A stretch of DNA of 64,000 nt from NCBI RefSeq assembly GCF_032401055.1, contig NZ_CP135529.1:3160501-3224500 (forward strand), given 5' to 3'. The DNA is from Tardiphaga sp. 709 (GTDB lineage Bacteria > Pseudomonadota > Alphaproteobacteria > Rhizobiales > Xanthobacteraceae). Positions 25,650 to 34,478 of this stretch are shown here, one piece after another (position 1 is the first letter of the stretch; each line of letters begins with the position of its first letter). The notes beneath the pieces were generated by a model, which made no database searches, had not been told where the DNA came from, and saw nothing but the letters and a program-made list of their open reading frames with translations. The position numbers and the translations under genes are program-made.

Positions 25650-27361
25650 GCGGCAGCCTTTCCGGTGGTGGGCACGACCTTGCGCAGGGTCATGTCGCTG
25701 CCCGACAGTGCCACGACTTGGTTGACGCTCCATGCATCGTCGAGACCCAGATGATCGTCGCGCTGATGCGCGCCGCGGCTTTCGGTACGCGCCAGCGCCG
25801 GTACGGCAACCGATTGCGCGACAGCGAGCATGTTGCGTAGATCGAGCCAGTCGGCCAGCACGGGATCGAAGTTTTCCGCTGAAGCGAACGGTGTATCGCC
25901 GATATCGGCCTTCAATTGCGCGATGGCTGATATCGCCGAGCGCAATTTCGCATCGGTGCGGAACGGACCGACATCATCGGCCATCACGGCCTGCAGTTTT
26001 ACGATCACCGCTGCAGGATTTGGCGCGTCACGTTTGCTGGCACTGCGCAACAGATCGATTGCCGGCTTCGCCGCATCCGCTGACCACATCGACGCATTTG
26101 CGCGCTCCGCGGCGCTGCGGCCTGCCCGCGCGCCGAACACAAAGGCCTCGGTGATCGCATTGCCCGACAGCCTATTGGCCCCATTGGCACCGCCGACCGC
26201 TTCACCGCAAGCGAACAGTCCGGGCACGCCGGTCTGCATCATCTCGTCCACGCGGATGCCGCCCATATGATAATGCGCGATCGGCGCGACCTCGACCGGA
26301 CGTTGCGCCAGATCGATGCCGTTTTCGGCGAGGCGGTCCACCACCGGCCCGAATGCCTTGCGGATTTCGGCTTCCGGCACATGCTGGAAGCTCAGATAGG
26401 CGCCGCCGGCGGGGCTGCCGCGGCCCGCTTCGACTTCCTTGGTGATCGCATAGGTGGCGAGATCACGCGTCAGCACATAGGTGCCGTCGCTGCGCTTGTC
26501 CCGCGTTGCATAGTCCTCTTCGAATTCGCGCATCTCTGAATTGAGCAGCTTGCCGCCGAGCTTGTAGCGGAACGGGTCCCACATGATCGGATCCATGCCA
26601 ACGAGGCGCGGCGCGAGATGGCCAATCGGGAAGAACTGCACGAATTCCATGTCGATCAGTTCGGCACCGGCGCGGAGTGCCAGTGCATAACCGTCGCCGC
26701 CCATATTCGACGACGCACTGTTACGCCGATAGAGACCGGTGAGCCCGCCTGTCGCGATCACCACGGCCTTCGCCGCGAGCGTCACTGCCTGCCCGGTCGG
26801 CAGATGCAGGGCCGTCGCGCCGCAGGCTTCGCCGTCACGCAGAGCAATGTCCACGATAGTGAGATCGCCGATGCGGCGAATGCCGTTCGCATTATTCAGT
26901 TGCGTGCGCAGCGTCCTCGACACCGCGGGGCCCGTCGAGAGAAAATCCACATAGGCGCAGCGCGGCCGATCATGGCCCGGCGCCTGCGCCTGTTTGATAT
27001 GGCCGTCCTCGCGCGCCCAGCCGACCTTCCACGCATCCATCTCGCGCAGCCGCTGCGGACCATCTTCACACAACAACGCAGCAAGGCGCTCATCACAGAG
27101 CCCGCGGCCGGCCGCGAGCGTATCGGCGAAGTGATGTTCCCAGTGATCTGACGTCTGCTCGCCGAGCGCCGCCGCCACCGTCATCTGCGCCATGACGGTC
27201 GCGCCGCCGCGCCCAATCAGGCTGCGATCGGCAAGGATTACAGAAGCGCCGTTCTTGGCGGCTTCCAGCGCGGCATACATGCCCGCACCTCCCGCGCCGA
27301 TGACGAGAACGTCGGATTCGAGATGGATGGGAACCGAGGTCACGGGAGAAGATGATGTCAT
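25646..27361 (-). CDS. FAD-binding oxidoreductase of the SdhA/FrdA/aspartate-oxidase family
   Basis: 571 aa. N-terminal Rossmann motif VLVIGAGGAGMYAALEAAKNG; the residue region that carries covalent FAD in SdhA (a His before AAQGG) reads RGGATVMAQ, so FAD is probably non-covalent. Later signatures: AVVIATGGLTGLYRRNS, GDGYALALRAGAELIDMEF, ATRDKRSDGTYVLTRD, and PIAHYHMGGIRVDEM, with catalytic-type His and Arg residues as in fumarate reductases. No signal peptide, hence cytoplasmic. Translationally coupled to the short 2Fe-2S protein. Probable role: oxidising or reducing a C-C bond in a pathway intermediate. Confidence 0.88.
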   Translation of the reverse strand: MTSSSPVTSVPIHLESDVLVIGAGGAGMYAALEAAKNGASVILADRSLIGRGGATVMAQMTVAAALGEQTSDHWEHHFADTLAAGRGLCDERLAALLCEDGPQRLREMDAWKVGWAREDGHIKQAQAPGHDRPRCAYVDFLSTGPAVSRTLRTQLNNANGIRRIGDLTIVDIALRDGEACGATALHLPTGQAVTLAAKAVVIATGGLTGLYRRNSASSNMGGDGYALALRAGAELIDMEFVQFFPIGHLAPRLVGMDPIMWDPFRYKLGGKLLNSEMREFEEDYATRDKRSDGTYVLTRDLATYAITKEVEAGRGSPAGGAYLSFQHVPEAEIRKAFGPVVDRLAENGIDLAQRPVEVAPIAHYHMGGIRVDEMMQTGVPGLFACGEAVGGANGANRLSGNAITEAFVFGARAGRSAAERANASMWSADAAKPAIDLLRSASKRDAPNPAAVIVKLQAVMADDVGPFRTDAKLRSAISAIAQLKADIGDTPFASAENFDPVLADWLDLRNMLAVAQSVAVPALARTESRGAHQRDDHLGLDDAWSVNQVVALSGSDMTLRKVVPTTGKAAA

Positions 27362-27442
27362 GGTCAGGCGAGTGTCTCTTCAAACGATAGCTTTGTCAGC
27401 AACCATCACTGTGCCAAAACCATGCCACCCATATCCCCGCCG

Positions 27443-28606
27443 TCACATCTCCGTGCGCAGGATCGCCCGCGCCAGCGTCTGTGCACGCGGAACGATACTC
27501 TCAATATCCAGCCACTCCAGATCGGTATGAACATTGCCGCCGACCGGGCCGAGCCCGCACAATGTCGGCGTGCCAACGCTGGCGGTGAAACCTGAATCCG
27601 CACAGCCGCCTGCAAATTCGCCGGTCAGCGTGGTGAGGCCCGAGTCGACAGCAGCAGCCTGATAGGCTCCGAACATCGCCTTGGCGGCCGCGTCCTGCAC
27701 CAGCGGCAGGAATTCGCCGTTGATGTGCAGCTTTGCCGTTGTGCCCGGCACGGTCGACGTCGCAATGATCGTTTCAATCGCGTCCATGATGGTCGCACGA
27801 TCGGCCGGATCGATGTAACGGAAATCGATCTCGCCTTCCGCATGGGGCGCCGTGGTGTTGACCGACTGGCCGCCCGACACCAAGCCGACATTCAGCGTGA
27901 TGCCCTTGTCCATGTCCGTCAGCGCATGAATCTGCACGATCTTATGCGCGAGCTCGCCGATGGCGCTGATGCCCACCGCAAAGTTATTGCCGGAATGCGC
28001 AGCCTTGCCGAACACCTCGAAGCGCATGAACACGCCGCCCTTGCGGCCGGTAGTGATATTCCCGGTCGGACGCCCCGGCTCCGAATTATAGACCGCGCGT
28101 GCCGCACGACCCTCGCGCTCGATGATCGGCCGCGACGAACGCGATGCGATCTCCTCGTCGCCGGTGATCAAGAGCTTGATCGGGCATGGCGCCGCATCGA
28201 ATTTCTTCAGCGCCGCAGCAACGAACACATTGATGACGACGCCGGCCTTCATGTCGGCCACACCCGGCCCATGGGCAAGATTGCCTTCGATCGTGAAGGG
28301 ACGCTTGGCGACTTCGCCTTTCGGAAACACGGTATCGCGATGGCCCATCAGCAGAATCGGCTTCTCGTTGCTGCCCGGCTTGCTGATCAGCCCATGCACC
28401 GCGTCGCCATAGACGTCATGGGGCTCGCGCCAGGTTTCGATGCCATACTCGGCGAAGTGCTGCTCGAAACGAGCACCGACGGCGTCGACGCCTTGCTTGT
28501 CGAAGGAGCCGGAATCGATATTCACGACGTCGCGCAGCAGGTCGATCATCGGCTGCTTTTGCGAGGCCAGCCATTCGGTGATCCGGGTTTCGGTGGTGTT
28601 CGACAT
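27443..28606 (-). CDS. M20-family metallopeptidase / amidohydrolase (carboxypeptidase G2-like)
   Basis: 387 aa from ATG at 28606 (MSNTTETRITEWLAS), with AAGGAC upstream. The two-zinc site of M20 enzymes is visible: GHRDTVFP, GVADMKAG, the catalytic pair in TGDEEIASR, NSEPG, and a C-terminal His in NVHTDLEW. The dimerisation domain (about 175-290) is intact. Members cleave C-terminal glutamate, N-acyl or N-carbamoyl groups. The neighbours suggest that it hydrolyses an amide intermediate rather than a peptide. Lies 81 bp upstream of the flavoprotein gene on the same strand. Confidence 0.9.
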   Translation of the reverse strand: MSNTTETRITEWLASQKQPMIDLLRDVVNIDSGSFDKQGVDAVGARFEQHFAEYGIETWREPHDVYGDAVHGLISKPGSNEKPILLMGHRDTVFPKGEVAKRPFTIEGNLAHGPGVADMKAGVVINVFVAAALKKFDAAPCPIKLLITGDEEIASRSSRPIIEREGRAARAVYNSEPGRPTGNITTGRKGGVFMRFEVFGKAAHSGNNFAVGISAIGELAHKIVQIHALTDMDKGITLNVGLVSGGQSVNTTAPHAEGEIDFRYIDPADRATIMDAIETIIATSTVPGTTAKLHINGEFLPLVQDAAAKAMFGAYQAAAVDSGLTTLTGEFAGGCADSGFTASVGTPTLCGLGPVGGNVHTDLEWLDIESIVPRAQTLARAILRTEM

Positions 28607-28649
28607 GAATTGTCCTTCGGTCACTCTTGAGCGCTTGCGCTGCGCGTTC

Positions 28650-30233
28650 TTACTTCGCCATCGCCACGGCGGGCGACGCTACATTCGACTTGCGCATCAT
28701 CATGCGCGCGATGGCTTCGCCGATCACCACGGTGGTGAAGTGCGTGTTGGCGCGGCAATCCGACGGCATGATCGACGCATCGGCGACGCGCAGGCCCTTG
28801 AGGCCCTTCACGGTACCGTCCGGATTGACCACGCCGCCCGCGTCCTTGAAGCCGGTCATGCGGCAGGTGCCGGCAGCGTGCTGGATGTCGCCGGTATCAC
28901 GGCGCAGCACGGCTTCGAGCTCGCGTGTCGGCAGCGCCGCTGCCTGCGGCAGCGTCATGTCGGTATCGGTGAGGCGGATCCAGTCAGCGATGCCCGCCAG
29001 CGCCGGCTGCGTGGTGATCACCGCAAGCCGCTTCACGGCATCGACCATGCGCAGCATGTCGCGGGGGTCAGCCAGCATGTTCTCCTCGACGATCGGGTCG
29101 ATCGACGCATCGGTCGATGCGAGCTTCAGCGTGCCGCGCGAGAAGGCGTTGAACAGACCGGCACCGATGGCACCAGGATTGCCGATGCCACGATGATTGA
29201 ACGCGATCAGGATCATGTCGCGCTTGCCGCCCTCGGCGAGGCTCGACGAATAGGTCACACAGCAATTGGTGTGGCGAGTGTCCTTGTCTTTCGGCGCGAC
29301 ATCGTCATGCAGCTTGATCGTGGTGCGGAACAGCGGATGGTCGAAGAAATTCTGGCCGACGGGGAGATCGCATTCTACGGCAATGCCCATGTCCTTCAGC
29401 TCGTCTGCCGGACCCACGCCCGAGCGCAGCAGGATCGCCGGGCTGTGGATCGAGCCACCGCACAGCACGATCTCGCGCGCGCTGATTTCCTGCGTGCCCT
29501 GCCCCTCGATATGGACGATCACGCCGGTCGCCTGACCGTCCTTGATCACAACGCGATCGACCAGCGCATGACCGCGAATTTCGAGATTGGCGTGACCGCG
29601 CGCCGGTTCGAGATAGGCTTCATTGGTGGAAATGCGGCGCAGATCGCGGCTGTTGATCGGGTAGCAGGCAACGCCTTCGCCATCCGGTCCGTTGACGTCG
29701 TCGCACCACGCATAGCCCGAGGCCAGCGCAGCATCGCGCAAGCCCTTGTCGATCGGCCCCCATGTCGCCGGCGGCGCACGATAGACCGGCAGCGGACCGC
29801 CGCGACCATGGCCGGGCCTGTCGCCGAAGTCGAGATCGTCCTCGATCACCGAGAACAACGGCATGATCTCCCTGGCCGACCAGCCGGTGCAACCCAGCGA
29901 CGCCCATTCGTCGAATGCGTCGGCAACACCGCGGATCGCGATCTGGCCGTTCATCATCGAGGAACCACCGAGACCCCTGCCGCGCCAGTAGAAGCGCTGA
30001 TCCTGCCCGGCCACGCGACGCGAATGCAACTGCGGCCACTGCCACTTTTCCTGGAATTCGCGCTGGTGAATGATCGGGATCGGGTTCGCCGTGGTGACTT
30101 CCCACGGCGCATCCGCCGCGCGCCAGTCGAGGCCGGCCTCCAGCAGCAGCACACGTGTAGCGGGATTTTCGGAAAGCCTGGCAGCCACGGCAGCGCCGGC
30201 AGATCCACCGCCGACGACGATCACATCATACAT
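28650..30233 (-). CDS. GMC-family FAD-dependent alcohol dehydrogenase/oxidase (choline-dehydrogenase-like)
   Basis: 527 aa. Starts MYDVIVVGGGSAGAAVAARLSENPATRVLLLEAG, the ADP-binding fold of GMC enzymes; then GRGLGGSSMMNGQIAIRG (signature 1) and GGSIHSPAILLRSGVG (signature 2). The active-site His pair is probably His in DIQHAAGTCRM and His in ANTHFTTVV. It oxidises a primary alcohol to an aldehyde or acid, passing electrons to a membrane carrier or O2. First gene of the upstream half of the catabolic island; its promoter must lie in the 203 bp before it. Confidence 0.92.
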   Translation of the reverse strand: MYDVIVVGGGSAGAAVAARLSENPATRVLLLEAGLDWRAADAPWEVTTANPIPIIHQREFQEKWQWPQLHSRRVAGQDQRFYWRGRGLGGSSMMNGQIAIRGVADAFDEWASLGCTGWSAREIMPLFSVIEDDLDFGDRPGHGRGGPLPVYRAPPATWGPIDKGLRDAALASGYAWCDDVNGPDGEGVACYPINSRDLRRISTNEAYLEPARGHANLEIRGHALVDRVVIKDGQATGVIVHIEGQGTQEISAREIVLCGGSIHSPAILLRSGVGPADELKDMGIAVECDLPVGQNFFDHPLFRTTIKLHDDVAPKDKDTRHTNCCVTYSSSLAEGGKRDMILIAFNHRGIGNPGAIGAGLFNAFSRGTLKLASTDASIDPIVEENMLADPRDMLRMVDAVKRLAVITTQPALAGIADWIRLTDTDMTLPQAAALPTRELEAVLRRDTGDIQHAAGTCRMTGFKDAGGVVNPDGTVKGLKGLRVADASIMPSDCRANTHFTTVVIGEAIARMMMRKSNVASPAVAMAK

Positions 30234-30436
30234 AGTGCTTCATTTCTCTCTGCTGCGGCGCCCTGCGCCGATCTTGACCGGCCGAACGCGTGCAAAATCC
30301 GTTCCCGCCATTATGCGCCCGGTGCACGGCAGACGCCAGCAGGCGCGCTGCAGAGGCAACGCGCGGCAAAAGCATGGCGGTTGGAAAGATATGGCCACAA
30401 GTTGTGGCGGTGATGGATTGAACGGAAAGAATCGCT

Positions 30437-30607
30437 TCAGAGGGGATCACCGGGCTTCTTCACAGGCGGATCGTCATCAAGAATGGCGCGCCAGCCGGCG
30501 CCGTCGAGATCGTCGAATTGCCCTGATCTCAGCGACCACATAAAGGCCCACAGGCCAAGCAGCCCGAGCGCGAGTGCCAACGGCACGAGGACGATGAGGG
30601 ACTGCAT
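30437..30607 (-). CDS. ccoS: cbb3 oxidase maturation protein CcoS
   Basis: 56-aa single-span membrane protein: MQSLIVLVPLALALGLLGLW is the hydrophobic helix, followed by AFMWSLRSGQFDDLD, the conserved CcoS sequence. CcoS is needed for haem/copper insertion into cbb3 oxidase. It starts 8 bp after the ccoH stop. In standard ccoGHIS operons the large copper-ATPase gene ccoI lies between H and S; here it is missing. Confidence 0.93.
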   Translation of the reverse strand: MQSLIVLVPLALALGLLGLWAFMWSLRSGQFDDLDGAGWRAILDDDPPVKKPGDPL

Positions 30608-30615
30608 GGTCGGAC

Positions 30616-31116
30616 CTATTTCAGCACGAGACGGTTCTTCGACAGGAACATGCGCTGTCCGCCGGCCTCACCTTCGAGCACCAGATCCCAGAGGCCCGGC
30701 GCCAGCTCGGCGACCCTGCCGCGATAGAGCGCGTCGCCGGCCCCGACCAGTTCAACCGGCCGGTCGGCACGACGATCCGCCGGCCGCTCGAGTCGTCCGG
30801 TGAAGGTCAGTCCCGTGATCGGGTTTCCGTTGCGGTCGCGCGCTTCGACGCGGACGGCGGCATCACCTGCAGCGTCGCGTTCGACATGCGCGCCGACTTT
30901 CCAGCCGCGGCTGCTCTGGCCGCGCGCAGCCTCGATCTCGTTGCCGTAAGCGAGGCTCGCTGTATAGGGACTATCCACCTCGACACCCGGCAGCGTCTCC
31001 AGCGCGAATTTTATCATGACGACATTGACACCGATGATCATGCCGAAAAACAAAACCAGGCAGATCAGGACGAACCGGCCGGTGATCGGACGAGGTGCGG
31101 CAACGGCGGTGCTCAT
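30616..31116 (-). CDS. ccoH: cbb3 oxidase assembly protein CcoH (FixH)
   Basis: 166 aa from ATG at 31116 (MSTAVAAPRPITGRF) with GGAGA 5-9 bp upstream. One N-terminal transmembrane helix (VLICLVLFFGMIIGVNVVMI) and a periplasmic domain beginning with the FixH signature DSPYTASLAYGNEI, ending in a beta-sandwich-like part. It stabilises the assembling cbb3 complex. The frame remains open upstream into ccoG, but that part is out of frame with CcoG and is not used. Confidence 0.92.
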   Translation of the reverse strand: MSTAVAAPRPITGRFVLICLVLFFGMIIGVNVVMIKFALETLPGVEVDSPYTASLAYGNEIEAARGQSSRGWKVGAHVERDAAGDAAVRVEARDRNGNPITGLTFTGRLERPADRRADRPVELVGAGDALYRGRVAELAPGLWDLVLEGEAGGQRMFLSKNRLVLK

Positions 31117-31127
31117 GCTGTTCTCCT

Positions 31128-32576
31128 TCACGGTGCAACGAAATGATCGGTCGCCGAAGCCATGTCGCCATGGGCTGAATCGGTGACGCGCATCACAAGC
31201 GGGATCGACTTCTCGGAATTGATTGCCGCGGGCGCTGTCACCAATACGCGCAGCTCGGTGGTCTGGTCGCGGCCCAGCACGATCTCCGGCCGGCCCGATG
31301 ACACCGCATCCATACCCACCACATGCACCGCGGCATTGGCCGGCCCGTTGACATCGAGCGTAACCACGCGGCCGGCACCGCGCTTGTTGAGCAGCCGCAC
31401 CGTATAGGCATTGCGGATCGAACCGTCGCTGAGGCGCACGGCGACCGGATTGCGATCGTGCAGCACGTTGATGTCGAGCAGCGAGCGGTTCAGCAGCGCG
31501 TAGAGCATCACCGCACCGACAGCGACAATCATGCCGACATAGGCCACCGTACGCGGCCGGATAATACGATAAATCTCCGGCTTGCCCGCCTTGCGCCTGG
31601 CAATGTTGATGTCGGTGTCGTAGCCGATCAGCCGGGTCGGTCGGCCGATCTTTTCCATCACGCCGTCGCAGGCGTCGATACACAATCCGCACTGGATGCA
31701 ATCCATCTGCAGGCCGTTGCGGATATCGATGCCGACCGGGCAGACGTTGACGCACTGATAGCAGTCGATGCAGTCGCCTGCAGGCTGGCCGAGCGCGCGC
31801 AGCTCGGCCGCCTTCTTCAGCGAGGTGCGCTGCTCGCCGCGATCGGTCTTGTAGGTGACATTGAGCGCCCACTCGTCGGTCAGCGCCGCCTGGATGCGCG
31901 GCCACGGGCACATATAGAGACAGACCTGCTCGCGCATCCAGCCCGCCAGCGTGTAGGTCGTCGCCGTCAGGATCGCGATCCAGATATAAGCCAGCGCCGG
32001 CGCCTGGAAGGTGACGAGTTCCCTCACCAGCGTCGGCGCGTCGTTGAAATAGAGCACCCAGGCGCCGCCGGTCCACCACGCGATCAGAAGCCAGATCGAA
32101 TGCTTCATCGTCAGCTCGACAACACGCTGCAGCGTGAACCCTTCGGCCTCCTTCTTCATCCGCTCGCGGCGGTCGCCTTCAATCAGGCGCTCGACAGCGA
32201 AGAACAAGTCAGTCCAGACTGTCTGCGGACAGAGATAGCCGCACCAGACGCGGCCACCGACGGCATTCATCAAAAACAGCGCGAGGGCTGCAAGGATCAG
32301 CAGGCCGGTGAAGAAATACACTTCCTGCGGCCATAGCTCGATGAAAAAGAAATAGAAGCGACTGTTCGGCAGATCGACCAGCACTGCCTGATCGGGGGCA
32401 CCGGGACCGCGATTCCAACGCACGAAGGGCAGCAGATAATAAATGCCAAGGCAGACCGCCATCAGCGCCCATTTGACGTTGCGATACCTGCCGGAGACCT
32501 TCTGCGGATAGACCTTCTTCTGCGCCGCATAGAGCGGGCCGTAGTCGAATTCCTCTGGCGCAACGGGCTTGTTCAT
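31128..32576 (-). CDS. ccoG: cbb3 oxidase accessory protein CcoG (FixG/RdxA)
   Basis: 482-aa membrane protein with about five transmembrane helices and two 4Fe-4S motifs (CIDCYQCVNVCP and CIQCGLCIDACD), plus extra Cys pairs in WCGYLCPQTVW and CLYMCPWPR. The C-terminus has an immunoglobulin-like domain (about 370-480). CcoG reduces Cu(II) to Cu(I) for oxidase assembly. Preceded by a FixK/FNR box 51 bp upstream and followed 11 bp later by ccoH. Confidence 0.95.
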   Translation of the reverse strand: MNKPVAPEEFDYGPLYAAQKKVYPQKVSGRYRNVKWALMAVCLGIYYLLPFVRWNRGPGAPDQAVLVDLPNSRFYFFFIELWPQEVYFFTGLLILAALALFLMNAVGGRVWCGYLCPQTVWTDLFFAVERLIEGDRRERMKKEAEGFTLQRVVELTMKHSIWLLIAWWTGGAWVLYFNDAPTLVRELVTFQAPALAYIWIAILTATTYTLAGWMREQVCLYMCPWPRIQAALTDEWALNVTYKTDRGEQRTSLKKAAELRALGQPAGDCIDCYQCVNVCPVGIDIRNGLQMDCIQCGLCIDACDGVMEKIGRPTRLIGYDTDINIARRKAGKPEIYRIIRPRTVAYVGMIVAVGAVMLYALLNRSLLDINVLHDRNPVAVRLSDGSIRNAYTVRLLNKRGAGRVVTLDVNGPANAAVHVVGMDAVSSGRPEIVLGRDQTTELRVLVTAPAAINSEKSIPLVMRVTDSAHGDMASATDHFVAP

Positions 32577-32626
32577 GGGGCACTCTCGTCTTTGGAATGA
32601 CCCTAGACTTCGCCGGTGCGATGCAA

Positions 32627-32640
32627 TTGATGTACGTCAA
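32627..32640. promoter_or_regulatory. FixK/FNR box upstream of ccoG
   Basis: TTGATGTACGTCAA, which is TTGAT-N4-GTCAA, one base from the perfect palindrome. It lies 50 bp before the ccoG ATG in the only sizeable gap between ccoP and ccoG, so ccoGHS can be induced separately under low oxygen. Confidence 0.85.
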
Positions 32641-32674
32641 ACGCACGCGCGGGATTGGCCGCGCGCGCTATGAC

Positions 32675-33550
32675 TTATTGTCCACCCCCCAGCGAGTGAA
32701 CATAGACCGTCAGCGCCTTGATGGTCGCTGGATCGAGACGGCCGATCCAGGCCGGCATCACGCCGTTGCGGCCATTGGTGATGGTTTCGACGACGGTCGC
32801 CTCATCCGCCCCGTAGAGCCAGATATTGTCGGTCAGGTTCGGCGCACCCATGTCGGGATTTCCCTTGCCGGCGTCGCCGTGACACGAGGCGCAGTTGTCG
32901 GCGAACAGCTTCTGGCCGGCATTGGCGTCGTAACCCTTGGCCGTCGGCAATCCCGACAGTGAGCGCACGTAGTTCGCAACCGTCTCGATCTCCGGCTTCT
33001 TCAACATGCCGTCGCGGCCGAAGGCCAGCATCGATCCTTCATGCGATTCCGCATGGGCGGAACGCGCGCCGAACTGGATGGTCTTCTCGATCTGCTCCAG
33101 TGTGCCGCCCCACAGCCAGTCGTCATCGTTCAGGTTGGGGAAGCCCTTGGCACCGGTCGCACCAGTGCCGTGACACGGCGCGCAATTGTCACCGAACACC
33201 ACACGGCCTCTGGCGCGCCCCAGTGCCAGCAGCGCCGGATCCTTCTCGATTTCCGCGAGCGGTGCAGCGCCGAGCGCCGCCATCTTGCCTCCGCGGATCT
33301 TCTCAAGATTGGCGAGATCGATGGCGACATCCGCGCGTGACGAATAGCCCATGACGCCCGTCGCGTAGCTCTGCACCAGCGGCCAGGACGGATACACGAC
33401 CCAATAGCCGATCGCCCAAACGATGGTGAGATAGAAAGTCATCACCCACCAGCGCGGCAGCGGCGTGTTGAGCTCCTTGATGCCGTCCCAGGAGTGACCT
33501 GTGGTGGTCTTGCCGGTAGCCTTGTCGAATTCGCCTTCGTGATCGCTCAT
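32675..33550 (-). CDS. ccoP: cbb3 cytochrome c oxidase dihaem subunit CcoP
   Basis: 291 aa from ATG at 33550 (MSDHEGEFDKATGK). One transmembrane helix (about 35-55), then a periplasmic part with two haem c sites: CAPCH at 123-127 and CASCH at 220-224. It takes electrons from soluble cytochrome c to CcoO and CcoN. Fourth gene of ccoNOQP, 7 bp after ccoQ. Confidence 0.96.
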   Translation of the reverse strand: MSDHEGEFDKATGKTTTGHSWDGIKELNTPLPRWWVMTFYLTIVWAIGYWVVYPSWPLVQSYATGVMGYSSRADVAIDLANLEKIRGGKMAALGAAPLAEIEKDPALLALGRARGRVVFGDNCAPCHGTGATGAKGFPNLNDDDWLWGGTLEQIEKTIQFGARSAHAESHEGSMLAFGRDGMLKKPEIETVANYVRSLSGLPTAKGYDANAGQKLFADNCASCHGDAGKGNPDMGAPNLTDNIWLYGADEATVVETITNGRNGVMPAWIGRLDPATIKALTVYVHSLGGGQ

Positions 33551-33557
33551 GATCTGA

Positions 33558-33722
33558 TCAATCCTCTCGCAACGGCTGACGCGCAGCCGCGTCAAACATC
33601 GCCTTGTTGCGGGGCCACAAGGCGTAGGTCAGAATTGCGATGAAGATTCCGACGAAGACCGGCGTCCAGAATGTGAGGACGAGGTTCGACGCGAAGTTCT
33701 CGACGGTCAGGATTGCGCGCAT
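33558..33722 (-). CDS. ccoQ: cbb3 oxidase small subunit CcoQ
   Basis: 54-aa membrane protein with one helix (LVLTFWTPVFVGIFIAILTYAL) and the characteristic WPRNKAMFDAAARQPLRED cytoplasmic tail (the WP-x2-K motif of CcoQ/FixQ). It stabilises the CcoP-CcoNO core. Located between ccoO (12 bp) and ccoP (7 bp) with GGAGATGGAAGC before the ATG. Confidence 0.94.
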   Translation of the reverse strand: MRAILTVENFASNLVLTFWTPVFVGIFIAILTYALWPRNKAMFDAAARQPLRED

Positions 33723-33734
33723 GCTTCCATCTCC

Positions 33735-34469
33735 TCAGCGGAGGTTTGCTTTTTCGTTGTAGAGTTTGAAATCGACCAGCGTGCCCAGCATCTGCAGATA
33801 GGCGACCAGTGCATCCATCTCGGTGGGCAGACCCGGCTTGCCGTCGAAGTTACGTGCGACCGATTTCGGATAGCGCTTGAGCAGCGCGTCGGTATCGCCA
33901 TTGTCGGGATCGGCCTGGGTCTTCAGGTCCGCCACCGCATGGGCGATCTGGTCGTCGCTGTAGGGCACACCCACAGCGCGGTTGGTGCGCAGATGATCGG
34001 CGACGTTCTCGGTGTTCACAAACGTCTCCGCCAGGAACTTGTAGGACGGCATCACCGATTGCGGCACGATGGCGCGCGGATTGCTCAGATGCGTGACGTG
34101 CCATTCGTCGGAATACTTGGCGCCGACACGGGCAAGATCAGGCCCGGTGCGCTTCGAACCCCACTGGAACGGATGGTCATACATGCTCTCCGCCGCGAGC
34201 GAATAGTGCCCGTAGCGCTCGACCTCGTCGCGCAGCGGCCGCACCATCTGCGAGTGGCAGAGATAGCAGCCCTCGCGGACATAGACGTTGCGCCCCGCGA
34301 GTTCGAGCGGCGTGTAAGGCCGCATGCCCTCGACCGTCTCGATGGTGCTCTTGAGATAGAACAACGGCGCGATCTCGACGATGCCACCAATGGCGATGAC
34401 GAGAATGATACCCACGATCAGGACGATCGAGTTCTTCTCGAAGATTTGGTGCCGGCTCCAGAAAGACAT
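33735..34469 (-). CDS. ccoO: cbb3 cytochrome c oxidase monohaem subunit CcoO
   Basis: 244 aa. An N-terminal transmembrane helix ([19 protein letters not shown]) and one haem c site CYLCH at 68-72, followed by [15 protein letters not shown], the CcoO signature. Methionine ligand probably in the conserved VMPSY. Lies 9 bp downstream of ccoN. Confidence 0.96.
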   Translation of the reverse strand: MSFWSRHQIFEKNSIVLIVGIILVIAIGGIVEIAPLFYLKSTIETVEGMRPYTPLELAGRNVYVREGCYLCHSQMVRPLRDEVERYGHYSLAAESMYDHPFQWGSKRTGPDLARVGAKYSDEWHVTHLSNPRAIVPQSVMPSYKFLAETFVNTENVADHLRTNRAVGVPYSDDQIAHAVADLKTQADPDNGDTDALLKRYPKSVARNFDGKPGLPTEMDALVAYLQMLGTLVDFKLYNEKANLR

Positions 34470-34478
34470 GATTGATCC

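Noticed and set aside
30616-32079. A 487-codon frame suggesting a long CcoH or a fused protein
   Set aside because: The upstream two-thirds overlap ccoG in another frame. A good Shine-Dalgarno site and the FixH signature place the start at 31116.
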